Origin: Acerihabitans sp015654925
GTDB taxonomy: Bacteria > Pseudomonadota > Gammaproteobacteria > Enterobacterales > Enterobacteriaceae
Assembly (NCBI RefSeq): GCF_047324175.1
Contig: NZ_CP178732.1
Span: 4,712,001 to 4,776,000, forward strand
Direction: 5' to 3'
DNA: 64,000 nt
The position numbers and the translations under genes were made by a program. The notes beneath the pieces were generated by a model. That model did not search any database. It saw only the letters and a list, made by a program, of their open reading frames with translations, and was not told where the DNA came from. Below, piece after piece: positions 53,942-63,223 of this stretch (its first letter is position 1; each line of letters opens with the position of its first letter).

Positions 53942-55171
53942 CTACCGCTGCCCCAGCAAATTCCCCACCAACTCGACGCATTGCAGAAAACGCCGATCGT
54001 AATCGGGCACATCAATCCGCACAAAAGGAATATGATTGCTATCGAGCAAATCCTCCAGCATCTGCTGGAAACCGTCGCGATCCGCCGGATTGCCCAAACT
54101 GCGCAACCCGTCCGCCACCCACGGCGTATTATTCTTCAATAAAATAACCAAATCAAAGCGATACTCATCGATCATGGCCTGCACGAAAGGGTGTTCCCGG
54201 CCGTGGTAGCGTTTGCAAAACGCCTGGCTGGTCACAAAATCAGTATCGATAAAAGCCACTTTATTGGCATATTTTACCGCAAAATCAATATACTGCGCCT
54301 GCCCCAGCGCTATCTTGTCATAATCCGAATACTGCAGCGCCATTTCGTCGCCGCCCAAATGGGAGAACACATATTCCCGCCCGTATTCCCAGGCGCTGGT
54401 GGTATTAAAAATATTCGCCAGCTTATTGACCATGGTGGACTTGCCGCTGGATTCCCCGCCGATAAGCGCCACGGTACGCACGAAAAACGGCTTAACCTCG
54501 GTGGGAATATATTCCCAATAACGAAACGGGTCCTGGCGGATCTGCTCGCCGCTGATGGACATAAATGACCGATTGGGATCAATCAAAACGGTTTCAATGC
54601 CCAAATGCTCGCGATAGCTCGCGGCATCCTGCGTTTCGCTGGTGTAAATAAACCCCGGCTCTATCCCTTTCTCATTCATGAAAGACTGAATGCCGCGGCT
54701 CCAGACATCCCAACCGTGGGGATAAGGTTCCATGCCCTGCTCGTTAAAGGAATGGATATGGATATTCTTCTGGTATTTAAAGGTTTGCAGCAGCCAGCGC
54801 AGCCGGTCGCTCACCGTCGGCTGCTGCGACATGGCGCTGTTCTCAAACAGCTGGCGATCGCGCGGTTCGTCGTAGCCGAGGATAACGTGCAGCTCATCCA
54901 CCTGGCTGCAGGCGCGCTGGATAAGATAGATATGCCCGGTATGCAACGGATAGAATTTACCGAAAATCACGCCGACTTTCTTTTGCCGCCGTGGAAACTC
55001 CAGGCCGAGAAAGCGGTGGATAGCCTCCAGCTTCTGCGCGCTGGGGCTCTTGATTTTAGCGTTAAGCAACTGGCTGAGATAACCCTTGGTCATACCGCAA
55101 GCCTCAGCGACCTGCTGTAACGTACATCCTTGTTGTTTTATCGCACTCTTCAAATAATTGAATGACGACAT
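53942..55171 (-). CDS. nadR: Trifunctional NAD regulator/NMN adenylyltransferase/ribosylnicotinamide kinase
   Basis: NadR represses NAD synthesis genes and salvages nicotinamide riboside. The 409 aa (E. coli 410) show an N-terminal helix-turn-helix (TLQQVAEACGMTKGYLSQLLNAKI, about 17-40). The nucleotidyltransferase has GKFYPLHTGH (71-80). The C-terminal ribosylnicotinamide kinase has a P-loop GGESSGKST. It is downstream of radA, with 60 bp between, in the serB-radA-nadR order of E. coli. Confidence 0.97.
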   Translation of the reverse strand: MSSFNYLKSAIKQQGCTLQQVAEACGMTKGYLSQLLNAKIKSPSAQKLEAIHRFLGLEFPRRQKKVGVIFGKFYPLHTGHIYLIQRACSQVDELHVILGYDEPRDRQLFENSAMSQQPTVSDRLRWLLQTFKYQKNIHIHSFNEQGMEPYPHGWDVWSRGIQSFMNEKGIEPGFIYTSETQDAASYREHLGIETVLIDPNRSFMSISGEQIRQDPFRYWEYIPTEVKPFFVRTVALIGGESSGKSTMVNKLANIFNTTSAWEYGREYVFSHLGGDEMALQYSDYDKIALGQAQYIDFAVKYANKVAFIDTDFVTSQAFCKRYHGREHPFVQAMIDEYRFDLVILLKNNTPWVADGLRSLGNPADRDGFQQMLEDLLDSNHIPFVRIDVPDYDRRFLQCVELVGNLLGQR

Positions 55172-55231
55172 TGGCTTACCTCTGCTGGCTTAATCAATAA
55201 CATGGCATAACGTGCCGGCCACTACCCCCGG

Positions 55232-56620
55232 TTATTCCAGCTCGGCCAGAATATCCAGCGCATCCGCCAGCTTTTTCACGCCGAAGATCTGCATATTGTC
55301 CTGGGCTTTTTTCGGCACGTTGGCAAACGGCACTATGGCGCGGCGAAAGCCATGCTTGGCGGCTTCGGCAATCCGCTCCTGGCCGCTGGGCACCGGGCGG
55401 ATCTCGCCGGCCAGCCCCACTTCGCCGAACACCACCAGATCCCGGGGCAGCGGACGATCGCGCAGGCTCGACACCATGGCCAGCATTAGCGCCAGATCGG
55501 CGCTGGTCTCGGTCACCTTGACCCCGCCCACCACGTTGACGAAGACATCCTGGTCAGCCATTTGCAGGCCGCCGTGGCGGTGCAGCACCGCCAGCAGGAT
55601 GGCCAGCCGGTTTTGCTCCAGGCCCACCGCGACCCGCCGGGGGTTGGCCAGCATCGAATGGTCCACCAGCGCCTGGATTTCAACCAGTAGGGGACGTGTT
55701 CCCTCCCATACCACCATGACGCTGCTGCCGGGGGTCATCTCCTCGCCCCGGCTAAGAAATATCGCCGAAGGATTGCTGACTTCCCGCAAACCCTGTTCGG
55801 TCATGGCGAACACCCCCAGCTCATTCACCGCGCCGAAGCGGTTTTTATGGCTGCGCAGGGTGCGGAAACGGGAATCCGCATCGCCATCGAGCATGATTGA
55901 ACAGTCGATGCAGTGTTCCAGTACCTTGGGGCCGGCCAAAGAGCCGTCCTTGGTGACGTGGCCGACCATTAATATCGCCACGCCCTGGGTTTTGGCGAAG
56001 CGCGTCAGGTAAGCGGCGGTTTCACGCACCTGCGCCACGCTGCCGGGCGAAGACTGGATATCCGCCATATGCATCACCTGGATGGAATCAATTACCATCA
56101 GGCGCGGTTTTTCCTGGGACGCAATCAGGCAAATTTGCTCGATGCTGGTTTCCGACAGCATATTCAGGCCGCCGGTGGGCAACGCCAGCCGGTGGGCGCG
56201 CATGGCCACCTGCTGCAATGACTCCTCCCCGGTGACATAGAGGGTATTCATTTGCTCGGACAGCTTGCACAGCGTTTGCAGCAGCAGGGTGCTTTTGCCG
56301 GCGCCGGGACTGCCGCCAATCAAAATGGCGCTGCCCGGCACGACGCCGCCGCCCAGTACGCGGTCGAACTCTTTAAAACCGGTGGAAAAACGCGGCAGCT
56401 CTTCGGGGCTGATATCCGCTAATTTGCGCACCCGGCTGACGCCGGCCTCGCCTGAGTAGCCGCTAAAACGATCGTTGCGGGCCGCCGCGGGCGACGACGA
56501 CGCCACGCGCACTTCGGTAATGGTATTCCAAGCCTCGCAGGCGCTGCACTGCCCCTGCCAGCGGGGATACTCCGCGCCACATTCATTACAGACAAACGCC
56601 CGTTTCGCCGCTTTAGCCAC
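55232..56620 (-). CDS. radA: DNA repair protein RadA
   Basis: RadA is a RecA-like helicase that extends recombination D-loops. The 462-aa product (E. coli 460) has an N-terminal C4 zinc finger CNECGAEYPRWQGQCSAC (11-28), Walker A GGSPGAGKST, the RadA motif SHKNRFGAVNE and a Lon-like C-terminal domain. I choose the GTG at 56620, because GAGG is then 5 bases away and it yields the conserved AKAAKRAFV; an in-frame ATG two codons earlier (56626) is too close to the ribosome site. Confidence 0.95.
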   Translation of the reverse strand: MAKAAKRAFVCNECGAEYPRWQGQCSACEAWNTITEVRVASSSPAAARNDRFSGYSGEAGVSRVRKLADISPEELPRFSTGFKEFDRVLGGGVVPGSAILIGGSPGAGKSTLLLQTLCKLSEQMNTLYVTGEESLQQVAMRAHRLALPTGGLNMLSETSIEQICLIASQEKPRLMVIDSIQVMHMADIQSSPGSVAQVRETAAYLTRFAKTQGVAILMVGHVTKDGSLAGPKVLEHCIDCSIMLDGDADSRFRTLRSHKNRFGAVNELGVFAMTEQGLREVSNPSAIFLSRGEEMTPGSSVMVVWEGTRPLLVEIQALVDHSMLANPRRVAVGLEQNRLAILLAVLHRHGGLQMADQDVFVNVVGGVKVTETSADLALMLAMVSSLRDRPLPRDLVVFGEVGLAGEIRPVPSGQERIAEAAKHGFRRAIVPFANVPKKAQDNMQIFGVKKLADALDILAELE

Positions 56621-56753
56621 ATACACCTCGGAAATTAATCGCGCTGCTGAATTACCATTGCCTGCGCCGCCGGGGCACAGTACCGTTCATACATCCCGTG
56701 CGCTATGCCCCAACGTCTAAACCGGTAGCCCGCTGCGCTATCCGGCCGCGCGC

Positions 56754-57731
56754 CTAGCGATCTTCGTTTTTCAGATTGCCGCTCAGGATGCATAACACGC
56801 CCAGTAAGTCCGCGTGGCGGATAATGACTTTACTCTGTTCATTCACCTTGGGCTTGGCATGGTAGGCAATGCCCAGACCTGCCGATTGTAGCATCAATAA
56901 GTCGTTGGCACCGTCGCCGATGGCTACCGTCTGGTGCAAGGGTATCGCCAGCCGCTCCGCCAGCGCGTTCAATTCCCGGGCCTTATAGGCGGCATCGACA
57001 ATCGGCCCGATCACCTCGCCGGTCAGCTTACCGTCGCGAATACCCAACTCATTGGCGGCAACCGAAACCAGCCGCAGCCGATCGCGCAGATACTCGGCAA
57101 AATACGTAAACCCGCCTGAAGCAATGGCGATATGCCAGCCCAGGCTTTGCAATTTGGCGACCAGGCCGGTCAGGCCAGGCATCAGGGGCAAGCCGTCACG
57201 GACCTGGCGCAGGATCTCCGCGTCGGCGCCCTTAAGGGTGCCCACCCGGTGGCGCAGGCTGGCGGCGAAATCCAGCTCGCCGCGCATGGCGCGTTCGGTA
57301 ACCGCGGCAACCTGCGCGCCCACCCCCGCCAGTTTGGCGATTTCATCAATACACTCAATCTGGATTGCGGTAGAATCCATGTCCATGATCAGCAGGCCGG
57401 GCGCGCGCAGATGGGGCGTTTTGCCAAAGGGCGCCACGTCCAGGCCCAGATCGTGGGCCAGCTGCGTCGCCAGGGCGGTTAACGGGCCGGCCAGCCTGAC
57501 CACCTGGTAATCTTCGATATGCCAGGCGGCGACGATCACCAACGCCGTCTCCAGGCCGCGCTGGAAGCGGGCCAGGGTAGGTTTATCCAGGGATTTGCCA
57601 TACAGCAGCCAACCGGTGTGACCCGCGCGGTAATCCAGCGGCATCACTTCATCGCCGCTTAACGACAGCGGCAAACCGGGCCACTGGGAGATCCCCGCGG
57701 GGAGATCGCGGTATGTCAGACTATTGGACAT
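56754..57731 (-). CDS. serB: Phosphoserine phosphatase
   Basis: Last step of serine synthesis, dephosphorylating phosphoserine. The 325-aa product (E. coli 322) has an N-terminal regulatory half and the HAD-family domain with DMDSTAIQ at 117-124. ASGGFTYFAEYLRD and GDGANDLLML complete the active site. AGGAG upstream fixes the ATG at 57731. It is divergent from ytjB, about 110 bp away, and upstream of radA. Confidence 0.97.
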   Translation of the reverse strand: MSNSLTYRDLPAGISQWPGLPLSLSGDEVMPLDYRAGHTGWLLYGKSLDKPTLARFQRGLETALVIVAAWHIEDYQVVRLAGPLTALATQLAHDLGLDVAPFGKTPHLRAPGLLIMDMDSTAIQIECIDEIAKLAGVGAQVAAVTERAMRGELDFAASLRHRVGTLKGADAEILRQVRDGLPLMPGLTGLVAKLQSLGWHIAIASGGFTYFAEYLRDRLRLVSVAANELGIRDGKLTGEVIGPIVDAAYKARELNALAERLAIPLHQTVAIGDGANDLLMLQSAGLGIAYHAKPKVNEQSKVIIRHADLLGVLCILSGNLKNEDR

Positions 57732-57842
57732 CAATCGCTCCTGTAGGCGTAAAGAGTGGTCATGATAAAACAACGCGCATCAAGCTATCCTATCGTCGGC
57801 GCTTCTGGCAACATAAAGCGTCCAAAATAGTAAAGGAATCCC

Positions 57843-58520
57843 ATGGTACGGGCCAGAGTCTCGTTTCGCTTACATCGCACCGCCATCGTTCTGATCTGCG
57901 TGACGCTGCTGGTATTTCTGATGCAGGGCGCATCCTGGTTCAGCCTGAGCCATCAAATGGCCCGCTCGGCGCAGGTGGATGAGCTGGCCGATACCTTAAT
58001 CCGCCAGCTCGCGGGCCAACTGGCGCCGTTAATGGCGGAAAACGATGACAACGCCGCGCCAATCCAGGCCGTGCTGGATAAGCTTACGCAGGGCAGCCGC
58101 ATCCTGGACGCCAGCGTATACGGCATGGACGGCAACCTGATTGCCAGGGCGGGGGAAAATATCAGCGTCCGCGACCGCCTGGCCATCGAGCGCCAGCGCG
58201 CCGGCAGCTATTTTAACCACCAGTTGGTGCAGACGATTACCGATAAAGACGGCCCCAGCGGTTTTGTGCGCCTGACCCTCGACACACATGTTTTGGAGAC
58301 CGAAGCCAAACAGGTGGATAACACCACCAACCTGCTGCGCCTGATGATCCTGCTGGCATTGGCCATCGGCATTATCCTGGCCCGCACCCTGCTGCAAAAC
58401 CGCCGCAGCCGCTGGCAGCAGTCCCCCTATCTGCTCACCGCCAGCACGCCGCTGGCCGAACGCAAAGGGGACGAAGACGAGACGCCCGCCTCCGCGCCGA
58501 CCGTCCCCCCGGAGAAATAA
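57843..58520 (+). CDS. ytjB: YtjB (Smp) membrane protein
   Basis: The 225-aa inner-membrane protein (E. coli 214) has a helix near the N terminus (about 12-32) and another near residue 165 (LLRLMILLALAIGIILARTLL). Between them is a sensor-like periplasmic domain. The conserved FRLHRTAIVLICVTLLVFLMQGASWFS and RSRWQQSPYLLTAS identify YtjB. Its role is unknown. It is divergent from serB, as in E. coli. Confidence 0.92.
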   Translation: MVRARVSFRLHRTAIVLICVTLLVFLMQGASWFSLSHQMARSAQVDELADTLIRQLAGQLAPLMAENDDNAAPIQAVLDKLTQGSRILDASVYGMDGNLIARAGENISVRDRLAIERQRAGSYFNHQLVQTITDKDGPSGFVRLTLDTHVLETEAKQVDNTTNLLRLMILLALAIGIILARTLLQNRRSRWQQSPYLLTASTPLAERKGDEDETPASAPTVPPEK

Positions 58521-58523
58521 GCG

Positions 58524-58562
58524 CGGGCGCAATACCCGCCGGCATCCCGCGCCCGTTTTTTT
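58524..58562 (+). terminator. Terminator of ytjB
   Basis: CGGGCGC (58524-58530) pairs with GCGCCCG (58549-58555) around an 18-base loop, followed by seven T. The convergent deoD ends 14 bp further on. Confidence 0.75.
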
Positions 58563-58575
58563 CAATGACGACGGT

Positions 58576-59295
58576 TCAGTCCGCGTCCCCGCGCAGCACC
58601 GACTCCAGCGCGATTTCTATCATCTCGTTAAAGGTGGTCTGGCGGTCGGCCGCGCTCAGGGCTTCGCCGCTGCGGATATGGTCGGAAACGGTACAGATGG
58701 CCAAGGCCCTGGCGCCGAACTCCGCCGCCACGCCATAAATCCCGGCGGCTTCCATTTCCACACCGAGGATGCCGTATTTTTCCATCACGTTAAACATATC
58801 CGGGTCGGGGGTATAAAACAGATCCGCGGAAAATAAATTGCCGACCCGGACATTCACTCCCGCCGCCCTGGCCGCATCCACCGCGTGGCGCAGCATGCCA
58901 TAATCGGCGATGGCCGCGTAGTCGTGATCTTTGAAGCGCATGCGGTTGACTTTGGAATCGGTGCAGGCGCCCATGCCGATCACCACGTCGCGCACATGGA
59001 CATCGGCGCGCACCGCCCCGCAGGACCCGACGCGAATAATCTGTTTCACATCGAACTCGGTAATCAGCTCCTTGGTGTAAATCGAGCAGGAGGGTATGCC
59101 CATGCCGTGGCCCATTACTGAAATATCCCGGCCTTTATAGCCGCCGGTGTAGCCCAGCATGCCGCGGACATTATTCACTTCGCGCGGCCGGGTCAGGAAG
59201 GTATTGGCGATGTGCTGCGCCCGCAGCGGATCGCCGGGCATCAGTACCACATCCGCAAAATCGCCTCGTTCGGCATTGATATGGGGCGTCGCCAT
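58576..59295 (-). CDS. deoD: Purine-nucleoside phosphorylase DeoD
   Basis: Phosphorolyses purine (deoxy)nucleosides to base and (deoxy)ribose 1-phosphate. The 239 aa equal the E. coli length, with MPGDPLRAQHIANTFL, VNNVRGMLGYTGGYKG and EMEAAGIYGVAAEFGARAL typical of the hexameric bacterial enzymes. It is the last gene of the deoCABD operon and converges with ytjB. In E. coli lplA and yjjJ lie between deoD and ytjB; they are absent here. Confidence 0.97.
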   Translation of the reverse strand: MATPHINAERGDFADVVLMPGDPLRAQHIANTFLTRPREVNNVRGMLGYTGGYKGRDISVMGHGMGIPSCSIYTKELITEFDVKQIIRVGSCGAVRADVHVRDVVIGMGACTDSKVNRMRFKDHDYAAIADYGMLRHAVDAARAAGVNVRVGNLFSADLFYTPDPDMFNVMEKYGILGVEMEAAGIYGVAAEFGARALAICTVSDHIRSGEALSAADRQTTFNEMIEIALESVLRGDAD

Positions 59296-59332
59296 GGTAT
59301 TTTTCCTTGTGATAAATAATGGATTTTTGTTG

Positions 59333-59353
59333 CCCGCCCCTTACCGGGGCGGG
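59333..59353 (-). other. Intercistronic hairpin between deoB and deoD
   Basis: CCCGCCCC (59333-59340) pairs with GGGGCGGG (59346-59353), an 8-bp GC stem with a 5-base loop and no T-run. It probably adjusts relative deoB/deoD message stability. Confidence 0.55.
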
Positions 59354-59377
59354 GTAAAACGCCGGGAGAAATCCCAA

Positions 59378-60601
59378 TCACACTATGGCTTTGCCATAGT
59401 CCATGGGAGATAACCCGAAATAACGCGCCACGGTCTGGCCAATATCCGCGAAAGTCTCGCGATGCCCGTAAGATCCCGCTTTAACCTTGGGGCCGTAAAT
59501 CAGCACCGGGATATGCTCGCGGGTATGATCGGTGCCCCGCCAGGTGGGGTCGCAGCCATGATCCGCCGTCAGGATCAGCATATCCTCGCCGGTGACGCGT
59601 TCGAGCAATTCCGGCAAGCGGCGATCGAACAGCTCCAGCGCGGCCGCATAGCCGGCGACGTCGCGGCGGTGGCCATAGGATGAATCAAAATCGACAAAGT
59701 TGGTAAATACGATAGTCTTATCACCCGCCTGATCCATCTCGCGAATGGTGGCGTCGAACAAAGCGTCCAGGCCGGTGGCTTTGATTTTTTTCGTGATGCC
59801 CACCCCGGCGTATATATCGGAAATCTTGCCCACCGAAACCACCTGGCCGCCCTGCTCTTCCACCAGTTTTTGCAAGACGGTGGCCGATGGGGGTTCGACC
59901 GCCAGGTCGTGGCGGTTGCCGGTGCGCTGGAAGTGGCCGGCTTTATCGCCGATAAACGGCCGGGCGATCACCCGGCCGATATTATAGCCGCCGTCGGTGA
60001 GCAGCTCGCGGGCTAGCTCGCACAAATCATAGAGCCGCTGCAAGCCGAAGGTCTCTTCATGGCAGGCGATTTGGAATACCGAATCGGCCGAAGTATAAAA
60101 AATCGGCTTGCCCGTGCGCATATGCTCCTCTCCGAGCTGGTCAAGGATCACCGTACCCGACGAATGGCAGTTGCCGAGATAGCCGGGCAATTCGGCGTGT
60201 TTGACCAACTGGTCCAGCAGTTCCTGCGGAAAACTGTTTTCCTGGTCCGGGAAATATCCCCAATCAAACATCACCGGCACCCCGGCTATTTCCCAATGTC
60301 CCGACGGGGTGTCTTTGCCGGAGGAGATTTCGCTGGCATAGGCGTAGGCGCCGATAATATCGGCCTGCTTATCCAGGCCCGGCGCAAACCGGCCGGTGGA
60401 TTCTTCGCCCGCCAGCCCAAGGCCCAGGCGCGACAGGTTGGGCAAATGCAGCGGGCCGCTGCGGCCCTGTTCAGCCTCCCCTTGCGCGCATCGCTGCGCA
60501 ATATGACCCAGGGTGTCCGAGCCGCTGTCGCCGAATTTTTCCGCGTCGCCGGCGGCGCCGATACCAAAAGAGTCGAGTACCATAATGTAGGTACGTTTCA
60601 T
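59378..60601 (-). CDS. deoB: Phosphopentomutase
   Basis: Interconverts (deoxy)ribose 1-phosphate and 5-phosphate. The 407-aa product equals the E. coli length. It starts MKRTYIMVLDSFGIGAAGDA and carries the metal-binding DSFGIG, DTPSGHWEIAG (phosphoacceptor Thr) and TADHGCDPTWRGTDHTREH of the alkaline-phosphatase superfamily. The start at 60601 is preferred; the frame is open upstream. The gap to deoA is 127 bp. Confidence 0.97.
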   Translation of the reverse strand: MKRTYIMVLDSFGIGAAGDAEKFGDSGSDTLGHIAQRCAQGEAEQGRSGPLHLPNLSRLGLGLAGEESTGRFAPGLDKQADIIGAYAYASEISSGKDTPSGHWEIAGVPVMFDWGYFPDQENSFPQELLDQLVKHAELPGYLGNCHSSGTVILDQLGEEHMRTGKPIFYTSADSVFQIACHEETFGLQRLYDLCELARELLTDGGYNIGRVIARPFIGDKAGHFQRTGNRHDLAVEPPSATVLQKLVEEQGGQVVSVGKISDIYAGVGITKKIKATGLDALFDATIREMDQAGDKTIVFTNFVDFDSSYGHRRDVAGYAAALELFDRRLPELLERVTGEDMLILTADHGCDPTWRGTDHTREHIPVLIYGPKVKAGSYGHRETFADIGQTVARYFGLSPMDYGKAIV

Positions 60602-60728
60602 TGTGTTCTCCTGCTGAGCGACCCGGCCCGCGGGGTGGTTGCCCCCGGGCCGCATCATGGATAATCGTGTCGGCCGGCACGGGTTTCCCCGTGGTCCGGC
60701 GACCGGAACGCCGCGGTTTATACCAGAC

Positions 60729-62057
60729 TTACAGGCCGGCCTCAATGCGGCGGTAAATCACCGGCAGCGCCTGCGGCGCCTGCGCCGCAATCGTTATTGC
60801 GCCGCGCACCGCCTCCGCGGCCTGCATCCAGCTCTCTTCGCTGGCGGCGTGAATAATGGCCAGGGGCTGTCCGGGCTGCACGGCGTCGCCCAGACGCACC
60901 ATATCGGTCAACCCCACGCTGTAGTCAATGGCGTCGCTGACGCGCCGCCGCCCGCCGCCCATGGCCACCACCGCCATCCCCAGTGCGCGGGTGTCCATGG
61001 TATCGATATACCCGGACCCGGCGGCAAACACCGGCTTGCTCAGGGTCGCCATCGGCAAATAGCGATCGTAGCGATCGACAAAGTCGTTCGGTCCGCCCTG
61101 GGCGGCGACCATGCGGCCAAAACGCTCCGCCGCTTCGCCGTTATCCAATACCTGTTGCAGCCGGGCCAGCGCCAGGCTGTCGTTGGCCGCCAGGCCGGAC
61201 GTCACCAGCATTTCGCAGCATAACGCCATCGTCACCTCGAACAGGCGCGGATTACGCTGCTCGCCGGTAAGAAAACGCACCGCCTCGCGCACCTCCAGCG
61301 CATTGCCCGCGCTGGAGGCCAGGACCTGGTTCATATCGGTCAGCAATGCCGTGGTTTTGCATCCCGCGCCGTTGGCGACGCCGACGATGGCCTTGGCCAG
61401 CGCCTCGGACTGTTCGAAGTCCGGCATGAACGCGCCCGAACCGACCTTTACATCCATCACCAGCGTGTCCAATCCCTCTGCCAGTTTCTTGGCCAGTATC
61501 GACGCGGTAATCAGCGCGATGGAATCCACCGTGGCGGTGATATCGCGGGTGGCGTAAAAACGCTTATCCGCCGGCGCCAGGGAGTTGGTCTGGCCGATAA
61601 TCGCCACGCCTACCTCCTTGATCATGGTGCGAAAGGTACGATCGTCGGGAAAGATATTCAGCCCGGGAATGGCTTCCAGTTTATCCAGCGTGCCGCCGGT
61701 ATGGCCCAGCCCGCGGCCTGAAACCATCGGCACATAACCGCCACAGGCGGCGATCATCGGACCGAGCATCAGCGAGGTGACATCGCCCACGCCGCCGGTG
61801 GAGTGTTTATCCACCACCGGGCCGCCCAAATCGCTGTTTTTCCAGTTCAGCACATGGCCGGAATCGCGCATCGCCAACGTCAGCGCCACGCGTTCGGCCA
61901 TATCCATATCATGGAAAAAGATGGTCATCGCCAGGGCGGCGATTTGCCCTTCGGAGACGGTATTATCGCGCACTCCGTTAATAAAAAAGCGGATTTCGTC
62001 TTCACTCAACGATCCTCCGTCGCGTTTTTTACGAATGATTTCTTGTGCCAGGAACAA
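60729..62057 (-). CDS. deoA: Thymidine phosphorylase
   Basis: Splits thymidine to thymine and deoxyribose 1-phosphate. The 442-aa product (E. coli 440) has the family signature SGRGLGHTGGTLDKLEAIPG, the phosphate-binding KHSTGGVGDVTSL and MDVKVGSGAFM. I place the start at the TTG at 62057 (FLAQEIIRKKRDGG), because GGGGG lies seven bases before it; the in-frame ATG at 62072 has no ribosome site. Confidence 0.95.
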   Translation of the reverse strand: MFLAQEIIRKKRDGGSLSEDEIRFFINGVRDNTVSEGQIAALAMTIFFHDMDMAERVALTLAMRDSGHVLNWKNSDLGGPVVDKHSTGGVGDVTSLMLGPMIAACGGYVPMVSGRGLGHTGGTLDKLEAIPGLNIFPDDRTFRTMIKEVGVAIIGQTNSLAPADKRFYATRDITATVDSIALITASILAKKLAEGLDTLVMDVKVGSGAFMPDFEQSEALAKAIVGVANGAGCKTTALLTDMNQVLASSAGNALEVREAVRFLTGEQRNPRLFEVTMALCCEMLVTSGLAANDSLALARLQQVLDNGEAAERFGRMVAAQGGPNDFVDRYDRYLPMATLSKPVFAAGSGYIDTMDTRALGMAVVAMGGGRRRVSDAIDYSVGLTDMVRLGDAVQPGQPLAIIHAASEESWMQAAEAVRGAITIAAQAPQALPVIYRRIEAGL

Positions 62058-62142
62058 GGTAACCCCCTGCATACCAAAAAGCGGGCCAGGCCCGCAGAAC
62101 GGGAATAATCCCTACGGACTCCTATTTCAGACGGCGAAAGGA

Positions 62143-62922
62143 TCAATAACCGTTGCCCGTTTCATGCGCATCCTGGCCCAATACGGTAAGCAGGCTGGTC
62201 AGCAGGCTTGAAGCGCCGAACCGGAAATGGCGGGCGTCGGCCCAGTCCGGCCCCATGATGCGATCCGCCAGCTCCAGATAGGACGCGGCTTCCGCCGCTG
62301 TGCGCACGCCGCCGGCCGGCTTCACGCCCACCTGCGTCCCGACGCCCTTATCGCGGATGACCGAGAGCATGATTTCCACGCTTGCCAGCGTAGCATTGAC
62401 CGGCACCTTGCCGGTGGAGGTTTTAATGAAATCCGCGCCGGCGTCGATGGCGATTTCCGCAGCCAGGCGAATCAGCTCCGGACGGCGCAGCTCGCCGGTT
62501 TCCAATATCACCTTGAGCAATACCCCGCTGGAGGCGCACAGCGCTTTGCAGGCGCTGACCATATCGAACCCCAGCTGTTCATTGCCGGCCATCAGCGCCC
62601 GGTAGGGCAAAACCACATCCACTTCGTCCGCGCCGTAGGCGATGGCCGCACGGGTTTGCGCCAGCGCGATGTCGGCATCGTCGCCGCCATGGGGGAAATT
62701 GGTGACCGTGGCAATACGGATATCCGGCGTATCCTGCCGTTGCAGGGCCTTGCGGGCAACGGGGATAAAGCGGGGATAGATGCAAATGGCGGCGGTATTG
62801 CCGGCCGGACTTTTCGCCTGGCGGCACAGGTGTATTACCCGGTCGTCGGTGTCGTCGTCGTTGAGGGTGGTAAGATCCATCAGGCTCAGCGCGCGCCGGG
62901 CCGCAACGGTTAAATCAATCAT
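62143..62922 (-). CDS. deoC: Deoxyribose-phosphate aldolase
   Basis: Cleaves deoxyribose 5-phosphate to acetaldehyde and glyceraldehyde 3-phosphate. The 259 aa equal the E. coli length. The Schiff-base Lys167 is in ADFIKTSTGKV and Lys201 in GVKPAGGVRT. The ATG at 62922 has GGAGAG in front. It is the first gene of deoCABD; the upstream frame extension is spurious. Confidence 0.97.
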   Translation of the reverse strand: MIDLTVAARRALSLMDLTTLNDDDTDDRVIHLCRQAKSPAGNTAAICIYPRFIPVARKALQRQDTPDIRIATVTNFPHGGDDADIALAQTRAAIAYGADEVDVVLPYRALMAGNEQLGFDMVSACKALCASSGVLLKVILETGELRRPELIRLAAEIAIDAGADFIKTSTGKVPVNATLASVEIMLSVIRDKGVGTQVGVKPAGGVRTAAEAASYLELADRIMGPDWADARHFRFGASSLLTSLLTVLGQDAHETGNGY

Positions 62923-63223
62923 AATACTCTCCAACTTTTCGGTCTGGTCAACGTAAACCGAAGATGCAAAAGGGGCGTTACGGACAAAGCGGTAACGCGC
63001 CGTATCGTTGGCGAGCGGACTTGGTTCCATGAAGAAAGACCCGGAACCATACAGCCATCCGGGCGTCAGAGATCCTTCTCACCGCATAAGCCTGTATCAA
63101 AGACGCAGGGTAACAACCGCCCTGCCTTACGCGCTGAGTCTATTTTTTCACACTTGGGGCAAATAAGCTGCCTGAGCATCGAGAATTATGCGTACGATCC
63201 CGATTATCTGCGCAATAATCCCG
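62923..63223. other. deoC upstream region
   Basis: This 301-bp stretch between yjjV and deoC should hold the deo promoters. I searched for the DeoR palindrome TGTTAGAATTCTAACA and for clear CRP/CytR sites (TGTGA-N6-TCACA). None is convincing; only a TGTGA half-site is seen on the minus strand near 63150. E. coli yjjW/yjjI genes are absent here. Confidence 0.45.

Noticed and set aside
62923..63223. DeoR and CRP/CytR sites before deoC
   Set aside because: No sequence came close enough to the known palindromes; only an isolated TGTGA half-site was seen.
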